From assembly GCA_001599755.1 (NCBI GenBank), contig BCHX01000005.1:2414409-2478408 (forward strand): DNA of 64,000 nucleotides. The letters run 5' to 3'. This DNA is from Gliomastix tumulicola (lineage: Eukaryota > Ascomycota > Sordariomycetes > Hypocreales > Bionectriaceae). The translations under genes and the position numbers were made by a program. Within the stretch, counting starts at the first letter, position 1. The number at the start of each line of letters is the position of its first letter. Positions 58,261 through 64,000 of the stretch are shown here, piece after piece. The notes below the pieces were generated by a model. That model saw only the letters and a list, made by a program, of their open reading frames with translations. It made no database searches and was not told the origin of the DNA.

Positions 58261-59005
58261 AGGCAAAAGGCTAAGGACGCCTTCATTGGTGATTGGGCCT
58301 TTATTAGACAATTTTTGCCCCGACTCCCGTCCACGGCCGTTGCGACTTCTTGCTGGCTGGGCTTCGCACGCCCTCGGATTTATTAGAAATGCGTTGATCA
58401 TCTTCTTTCGGTGTGCGTGTCCCTGCCCCGTCTCCTTTTCTCCTGCTGATCGCAAGTCCTCGTCCCCGTCCCAGGATTCAGCAGACTGTTATCAATCGGC
58501 CGCTTCAACTCGCCTCCGTCACCGGCGTGTCCTCCGTCCTTGTGCCTATCGCGCGCCGACTTCCTTCAAGCAATCCCCACTGACGGACAGGACGCTTTTT
58601 TTTCGCCTGCCTGCCTGCCTGCATGCTTCGCCCATGCATGGTCATGCAGTGATTCGCACTATTCGCACTATCCGCACACCTTCCCGCCCTGCTGGTCTCG
58701 TGAGCAGCGCAATCTCCAGGCTCGACTGTCCTCCCCACGCCAGTCGACTGACGCTCCTCCCGCTCCTTTATTTCACCCCCCTTGGGACGTCCAATCGCTT
58801 CTAGTCCCCTTCTTACCCGTCCACCGACTGCCGCTAGGGACTACTAATAACACGTCCTCCCTCCCTCCTGCGTCGTCCTGCTCTTCCCTCCTCTTCTCCC
58901 TCCTCACTTACAGCACATTACTCGGCAGTCCAAGAGCCAGGACAGCAGCAGGAAAACAGCCCTGAACTGAACTTCCTCTTACATCTGTCTCTCTTTCACT
59001 TCACC

Positions 59006-60810
59006 ATGTCGCCTGACCTCAACACCCTCCCGCCCTCTGCCCTCCATGAGGCCACCGGCAACCCCAAGGGTGCTGTCTCCCAGCCAAACATCCTGTACAT
59101 CATGGCCGACCAGCTGGCTGCCCCCCAGCTGAAGATGTACAACCCCGAGTCCCAGATCAAGACGCCCAACCTGGACCGTCTGGCCTCGACCGCCGTCCAG
59201 TTCGACTCGGCCTACTGCCCGTCGCCGCTCTGCGCCCCCTCGCGCATGAGCATGATCACGGGCCTGCTGCCCATGCGCATCGGCGCCTTCGACAACGCCT
59301 CGCAGATCTCCTCCGAGCTGCCCACCTACTCGCACTACCTCCGCTCCAGGGGCTACCACACCGCCCTGGCCGGCAAGATGCACTTTGTCGGCGACCAGCT
59401 GCACGGCTACGAGCAGCGTCTGACGAGCGACATCTACCCGGCCGACTTTGGCTGGGCCGTCAACTGGGACGAGCCGGACACCCGTCTGGAGTGGTACCAC
59501 AACGCGAGCTCGATCCTCCAGGCTGGGCCCTGTGGCCGCAGCAACCAGCTGGACTTTGACGAGGAGGTCATGTTCAAGAGCACGCAGTATCTGTGGGATC
59601 ACGTCCGAGAGGGCCCCAAGAAGCGCCCCTTTTGCTTGACGGTAGGTGCTTCATTCATTGTTGGCATGGGATGGGTGTGGTGTTGGGTTTCCTCGCGTCG
59701 TTTGCTAACTCGGGCTTCTCCTTTTAATAGGTATCCCTGACTCACCCTCATGACCCTTACACTATCACTAAGAAGTACTGGGACCTCTACAAGGACGTCG
59801 ACATTGCCCTTCCCAAGGTCCGGATTCCCAAGGAGGATCTGGACACCCACAGCAAGCGCTTGATGAAGGTCTGCGACCTCTGGGACCAGGACTTCACCGA
59901 CGACCAGATCAAGCGGGCCAAGAGGGCGTACTACGGCTCTGTGAGCTACGTCGACGAGTGCATCGGCCGTCTGCTGGAGACGCTTGAGGAGTCTGGTCTC
60001 GCCGACAACACCATCGTCATCTTCAGCGGTGACCACGGCGACATGCTGGGCGAGCGCGGCCTCTGGTACAAGATGAGCTACTTCGAGTCCTCGGTCCGCG
60101 TGCCCCTGCTCGTCAACTACCCCAAGCTGTTCACCCCGCGTCGCGTGACCAAGAACGTGTCGACGCTGGACATCCTGCCCACCCTCTGCGACCTGGTCGG
60201 CACGAAGCCGTCGCCTTACCTCCCCATGGACGGCGTCAGCCTGCTGCCCCATCTCGAGGGCCGCGAGGGCCACGACGAGGTCTTCGCCGAGTACACCGGC
60301 GAGGGCACGATCCGCCCTCTCTTCATGATCCGCCGCGGACCCTGGAAGTACGTCACCTGCCCCGCGGACGAGCCCCAGCTCTTCCACCTCGAGCGCGACC
60401 CGCAGGAGCTCGACAACCTGGCGCGCTTCCGCAAGGTCGAGCCCAGGACTGCCGAGGAGGTGGAGGCCAGGGACGTGTTCGCCAAGATGGACGCCGAGGC
60501 GGCGGCCCGGTGGGACTACGACGCCATCACGGCCGAGGTCTTCCAGTCGCAGCGGCGCAGGCGCGTGGTCTGGGATGCGCTGAAGATTGGCAGCTTCACG
60601 AGCTGGGACTTTAACCCCGAGGATGATGGCCGACAGAAGTCAGTTCTTGGAACCCTTTCCGCTCTCACAATGATGGCTAACCAGGATGACAGGTACATTC
60701 GCTCGACTATTCCTCTCGACGACCTCGAGCGTCGTGCTCGCTTCCCGATGGTCGATGTCTACGGCCACGAGGTCAAGAAGACTGTCGTCAACTCTACCCG
60801 CGGTTCCTGA
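59006..60810 (+). CDS. Choline-sulfatase-type sulfatase
   Basis: Type I sulfatase most like choline sulfatase (choline-O-sulfate to choline plus sulfate), a route for using stored or external sulfur. Exons 59006-59641, 59731-60638 and 60693-60810 give 553 residues. The 54-base third-intron candidate (60639-60692, GTCAGT...GGCTAAC...ACAG) is in frame without a stop; removing it gives GRQKYIRS-DLERRARFP, the expected choline-sulfatase C-terminus. Motifs: metal-binding IMADQL (about 33-36), C-x-P-S-R in SPLCAPSRMSMITG with Cys about 76, the residue converted to formylglycine, GKMHFVGDQLHGYEQRLTSDIYPADFGW, FCLTVSLTHPHDPY, FSGDHGDMLGERGLWYKMSYFE and LFHLERDPQELDNLA. HGYEQRLTSD and the DLERRARFP tail are choline-sulfatase hallmarks. 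No signal peptide, so intracellular. Confidence 0.92.
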
Positions 60811-61486
60811 GTTGAACATGAGGGATGCTCAAAAAGGGGGGATCGATTCTCCACAAGATTGATGATGAACTATGATTTCTCTTTTTATTTTCTCGAATTT
60901 CTCTTCTTCAATTTCTTTTTTTTTTCTATTTCATCTTCAGCCAGCTGTGTCCCATGGAGTTTGCTTCGTTGGTTTAGCGGGAATACCCCCCGGACGTTCT
61001 CCTGTTCCTGCCTGGATTTCTTTCTCGATTATAGCTTATTTATTATTTATTGGCTTTCTTTCTAGTTGTCAAGCATCGTAGGCCCATAGCTAGGCGAATG
61101 GAAGTTCAATGATATTTTCAAGTCTAGTCGTTGTGAGGAGAGGCATCTGGTCTGCCGTCTATTAACATGTGAAATGGCTACCGGGTAGCTGTTTTGCGGG
61201 TGCCTACAGATGGAAATGGCGGGGGATTATTTGAGGACTGCCCCCCAGCCTCGCATTATCGATAAGCCCCAGCCTTCATTGTTGTCACACTCAGTTTCCA
61301 CTCGTCGTGAAGCTTTGAACTTTACACAACCAACCACCCGTGCCTCTCTCCCCCTGATAAAGGGGACAATGCCGCGTCCTCTTGTCTTCTGATCGTCGCG
61401 CATCTCCCTAACCAGCGTCCCTCTGCCATACGCTTTACCCGTCTGAGCTGTCTCCGCGCACCTTGCTGGATGCCGCCGCCGCGACA
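60811..61486. other. Interval between sulfatase and MED8
   Basis: About 680 bases: T-rich 3' UTR of the sulfatase gene (60870-61060), then the MED8 promoter and leader. Nothing else seen. Confidence 0.6.
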
Positions 61487-62433
61487 ATGGCGACCCTAGG
61501 CCTGGACGACGATGAGCTGAAGTCGGTGGAGCAGATGGTCTCGCGGCTCAGCCAGCTGGCGAGCAGCATCCAGAGCCTCAAGATGGACATCCTGAAGAGC
61601 CACCCGCTACCGCACCCGTGAGTGTAAAAAAAAAAAAACCAGCAGCCTTGAAGCCTTATCATTCCAACTCGAGTCGCAAAAAAAAGGGCCAGCTGCTAAC
61701 TCGTGTGTCCGAACGCCCGCCCGCCCGCAGGTCCTCCCTCCAAGCCTCGGCGCAGATCCTCCAGCGAAACCTCCAGACGGTCCTCCACTCCCTGTCCGAG
61801 AACGCCGACCTCTTCAGCCGCATGGCCCTGCACCCGTCGCCCAACTACCCGGGCCGCCACCACGAGGGCATCCTGACGCAGCTGCTGCGCAAGAAGCTCG
61901 AGCCCGACGTGGAGGAGCTGGTCGAGCGGGGCCGCGAGACGGCGCGGCTCGTGACGCCCGAAGGCCTGGCGATGCTGCAGGAGGTGTGGGACGAGTGCCA
62001 CGGCTGGACAAAGGGCCGCGTCGCGCAGTACGTCGCCGAGGAGTCTGGGGACGTGTACACCCGGGAGGAGCGGGAGGCGGGCGTGGAAGGCGTCCGGACG
62101 GGGTTGAGACGAGATCTTGAGGAGGACGACGAGGACGACGAGGATGAGGACGAGGATGAGGAGAACGAGGACGAGGAGAGCTCGGAGGAGGACAGCGAGG
62201 ACGGTGCCGGCGAGAGCAAGCACCCGCGGGGTATGGAGCCGGAGACGCTGCTCTGGTTCCTGGCGCGAGGCGACTTCGCGATGGCCCCCAACATCGAGTT
62301 CGAGCGCAAAGTCGGCGCCTACAGGGGGCTGATGGGCGTCAGCGGATACCAGCCGCCACAAACACAAACACACACGCAGCCGCAGACACATACGCCGACG
62401 CAGGGCCCGGACCCGGACGCCATGCAGCTCTAG
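61487..62433 (+). CDS. med8: Mediator complex subunit 8
   Basis: Head-module subunit of Mediator, linking activators to RNA polymerase II. Exon 1 is 61487-61617 and exon 2 is 61731-62433, joined at PHP-SSLQASAQIL; 277 residues (yeast Med8 223). The start ATG is in a GCGACAAUGGCG context; an out-of-frame ATG lies 18 bases upstream. Hallmarks: LKSVEQMVSRLSQLASSIQSLKMDIL, SLQASAQILQRNLQTVLHSLSENADLFSRMALHPSPNYPGR and LLRKKLEPDVEELVERGRE, then LLWFLARGDFAMAPNIEFERKV near the end. Odd feature: an acidic insert at about 174-204 (nearly all Asp/Glu) before the last conserved block. The C-terminus ends in a short Gln/Thr/Pro repeat (QTQTHTQPQTHTPTQ). Confidence 0.92.
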
Positions 62434-63330
62434 AGTGGCTGCATGGCTCCGCGCGTCAACGAGAGCCCGGCGTCCAGCGCCTCGTCGGAGAAGACGTTGG
62501 TTGGCTCTACCCCTCCCGGTGAGATGGTGCGTTTCGACGTTCACAACGGAGGACAGGGCTCGCTTGCATCGGACGTCCTCCTCATGCAGCAGGAGGCGAA
62601 TGCTTTGATCTTTGGGCAGCCGCGCGGTACTTGGCACGGTGCTAGGAGACGCTGATCCGTTCGGTGGCTGCCCTTTATTCCGTGGTATGCTGTCGATGAC
62701 GGCTTGGGTTAACATTGGAATCTACTGAGTCTGGAAACCCGTTCCCATATCACGGTCGCGACGAAGACGACATATACTTGATACGCCCCAGAACCTAGGG
62801 CGCAATTTAGGGCACAAAACTTAGTCGATGGACACGACATCCATCTGAAGACGAGGACCTTTAAAGCCATGATCCTCGAGGATTGGACATAGCCTATCCT
62901 ACCATGGACATCATCCCTGGGAATGAAGCCAGCTTGTTCGTGTGGCCGCGGGAGCGTATGAGTCGGCATACACCAACTCACCACAAAGGCCAGCAACCCC
63001 GATAGACATCTAATTACTATCTTATCAAACCACGGGTAGCGACCGCAGAGGAGCACATAATGCTTGCGATTCCATCATCGATATTGACATGGATATCAAT
63101 TGAGTTCAGGAACGCCGTTGATAGCCTTTGAGCCGGCCCTCGCACACCACCATTTCCCCGAGGCTTCCCCCGCACCCAAGACATGATCTCAGCATGATGC
63201 CAACATGATCGCCCAGTTTCAATCCTGCCATCTGCGGCACTGGGCTGAACTTAATCGCCAAACGGTCAAAATCGAGCAACTCTTGGTTACAAGTCGCTGG
63301 GTGATTTTTCTTCCCACGGTATATGCAGTC
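62434..63330. other. Interval between MED8 and the F-box-like gene
   Basis: Contains the MED8 3' UTR and the promoter of the last gene. A 70-codon frame at 62443-62655 starts nine bases after the MED8 stop; composition is unremarkable and it is not called. Confidence 0.5.
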
Positions 63331-64000
63331 ATGGCGGCCTTGATGGACAGTGGCTGGAACGAGGCAACGCTTCGCGAGACTCGCCCCCCTGCACTCACCA
63401 CATACTCTCACCAACATGTGAACGAAACATGTGCTTTACAAGCCGCCTCACATGCGGCTCGTCGCGGAGGGCTAGACAGGGATAAGACCGGCTTCCTGTC
63501 CCTCCCTGTCGAGGTTCGGCTGAGCATCTACGGGTACATACACGCCGCCAATGTTGTCATGTTTCCAGATTTGGCACCGGGATACCCAGCTCCGGCGCTA
63601 TGGGAATATCACGTTCGAGCGGTCCGTGTGGATGGCGGCGAGAAAGAGACACCCCGTGAGGGCGACAAAACACGCAACGACAAGATGATCAGCCCTTACC
63701 GACCCTACGGCAAGATGCCCACGGCACTCCTGCGCGCCAACTCGACAGTCTATCTCGAGGCGCGGGTGATTCCGTTTCACGAGGGCGAGTTCGTGTTCCT
63801 CGACTGGTGGTCCAGCGGGCTGTGGTTCGCCAGCGCTGTCATGGGCAGGATGGCGAGGTGGCAGCTCGAGGAGATGAGATACGTCCGGATCCAGGTGCGC
63901 TGGCTGGGCGACCTGGAGCGAGGCAGCTCCCTCTGGCGATGGATTGAGCAGTGCAGACGGTGGAAGGACGGGCTGAGGGGCATGAGGCTGACCATCCTGT
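63331..64000 (+). CDS. F-box-like/fungal DUF protein, cut by right edge
   Basis: Open plus-strand frame running off the right edge. The part visible includes DKTGFLSLPVEVRLSIYGYIH, a common opening of the large fungal group with degenerate F-box-like motifs (LPxEVRxxIY). This is followed by TALLRANSTVYLEARVIPFHEGEFVFLDWW, the R-x-N-x-x-V-Y-x-E-A element typical of the same group, and a Trp-rich helix region (MARWQLEEMRYVRIQVRWLGDL). The start is uncertain: ATG at 63331 (MAALMDSGWNEATLR) or in-frame ATG at 63205; the frame is open through both. Partner and substrate unknown; without the 3' half the F-box link stays tentative. Confidence 0.7.
   Translation, partial: MAALMDSGWNEATLRETRPPALTTYSHQHVNETCALQAASHAARRGGLDRDKTGFLSLPVEVRLSIYGYIHAANVVMFPDLAPGYPAPALWEYHVRAVRVDGGEKETPREGDKTRNDKMISPYRPYGKMPTALLRANSTVYLEARVIPFHEGEFVFLDWWSSGLWFASAVMGRMARWQLEEMRYVRIQVRWLGDLERGSSLWRWIEQCRRWKDGLRGMRLTIL

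Larger units (their letters stand above)
55948..59005. other. 3.1-kb gene-free interval
   Basis: Longest interval without a supported gene on the right side. Features seen: GTGA tetranucleotide run (about 55996-56012), TTGTC/TTATC pentamers (about 56332-56353), a 16-base C run (56445-56460), CACTG-word cluster (58133-58260) and a GCCT run (58608-58624). The last 500 bases are a C/T-rich leader of the sulfatase gene. A non-coding transcript is possible but not visible from sequence. Confidence 0.55.

Noticed and set aside
59599..60387. 262-codon minus-strand frame
   Set aside because: Antisense to the choline-sulfatase-type gene, which has clear motifs on the plus strand.
62443..62655. 70-codon frame directly after the MED8 stop
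   Set aside because: Fits within the MED8 3' UTR, no recognisable domain.
61696..62715. 339-codon minus-strand frame
   Set aside because: Antisense to MED8; its Leu/Val run is the complement of the acidic tract.

Overview
The window is nuclear DNA of a filamentous ascomycete (Pezizomycotina, most likely a Sordariomycete). Genes are spaced 0.2-3 kb apart on both strands. Short introns of about 50-190 bp have GT(A/G)NGT donors, and many have GCTAAC-like branch sites. The products are typically fungal: an RGS-domain Rax1-like protein, an Rng2/Iqg1-type IQGAP, a fungal intracellular GH2 beta-galactosidase, a choline-sulfatase-type enzyme and a fungal HSPA12-like Hsp70. There is no rRNA, tRNA, CRISPR array, phage or recognisable transposon. 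Exon structures were read by hand from splice sites and checked for reading phase; none was tested against transcripts.

Layout. 1-1429 (-): 5' part of a WDR48/Bun107-type WD40 protein, cut by the left edge. 1430-4994: gene-poor, with a possible 65-residue Cys-rich ORF. 4995-6801 (+): triple-KH RNA-binding protein. 8111-9127 (+): unrecognised Arg-rich protein with a 12-bp repeat. 9551-10567 (-): ribosomal protein uS5/RPS2. 11299-12395 (-): mitochondrial-type mercaptopyruvate sulfurtransferase. 13001-16943: APC/C RING subunit Apc11 (+), checkpoint kinase Chk1 (-) and the APC/C-type E2 Ubc11/UBE2C (+). 17400-17978 (-): eL31/RPL31. 18739-19947 (+): Rax1-like RGS membrane protein. 20457-21383 (-): COP9 signalosome subunit 7. 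23549-27146 (+): Cu(+)-ATPase. 28078-30072 (-): PLOD-like glycosyltransferase. 31532-34649 (-): GH2 beta-galactosidase. 36021-36674 (-): small protein with a possible HeLo-like domain. 37597-38791 (-): orphan single-pass membrane protein. 39597-42196 (+): Hsp70-like ATPase with many introns. 44140-45507 (+): TPT-type DMT transporter. 47117-49194 (-): RMD1/DUF155 protein. 50877-55947 (+): IQGAP. 59006-60810 (+): choline-sulfatase-like enzyme. 61487-62433 (+): Mediator subunit 8. 63331-64000 (+): F-box-like protein, cut by the right edge.

Functional picture. Most of the window is housekeeping. The clearest functional grouping is 13.0-16.9 kb, where the APC/C catalytic RING subunit, its dedicated E2 family and the DNA-damage kinase that restrains mitosis lie side by side. 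CSN7 and the Bun107-like protein add further ubiquitin-system genes. IQGAP and Rax1 belong to cytokinesis and polarity.

I found no convincing candidate for a wholly new biological system. The best leads are the APC11-CHK1-UBC11 neighbourhood, three putative introns whose length is a multiple of three and which contain no stop codon (so splicing or retention both give protein), the stand-alone HeLo-like protein, the broken-looking Arg-rich repeat gene, and two orphan secretory/membrane proteins.
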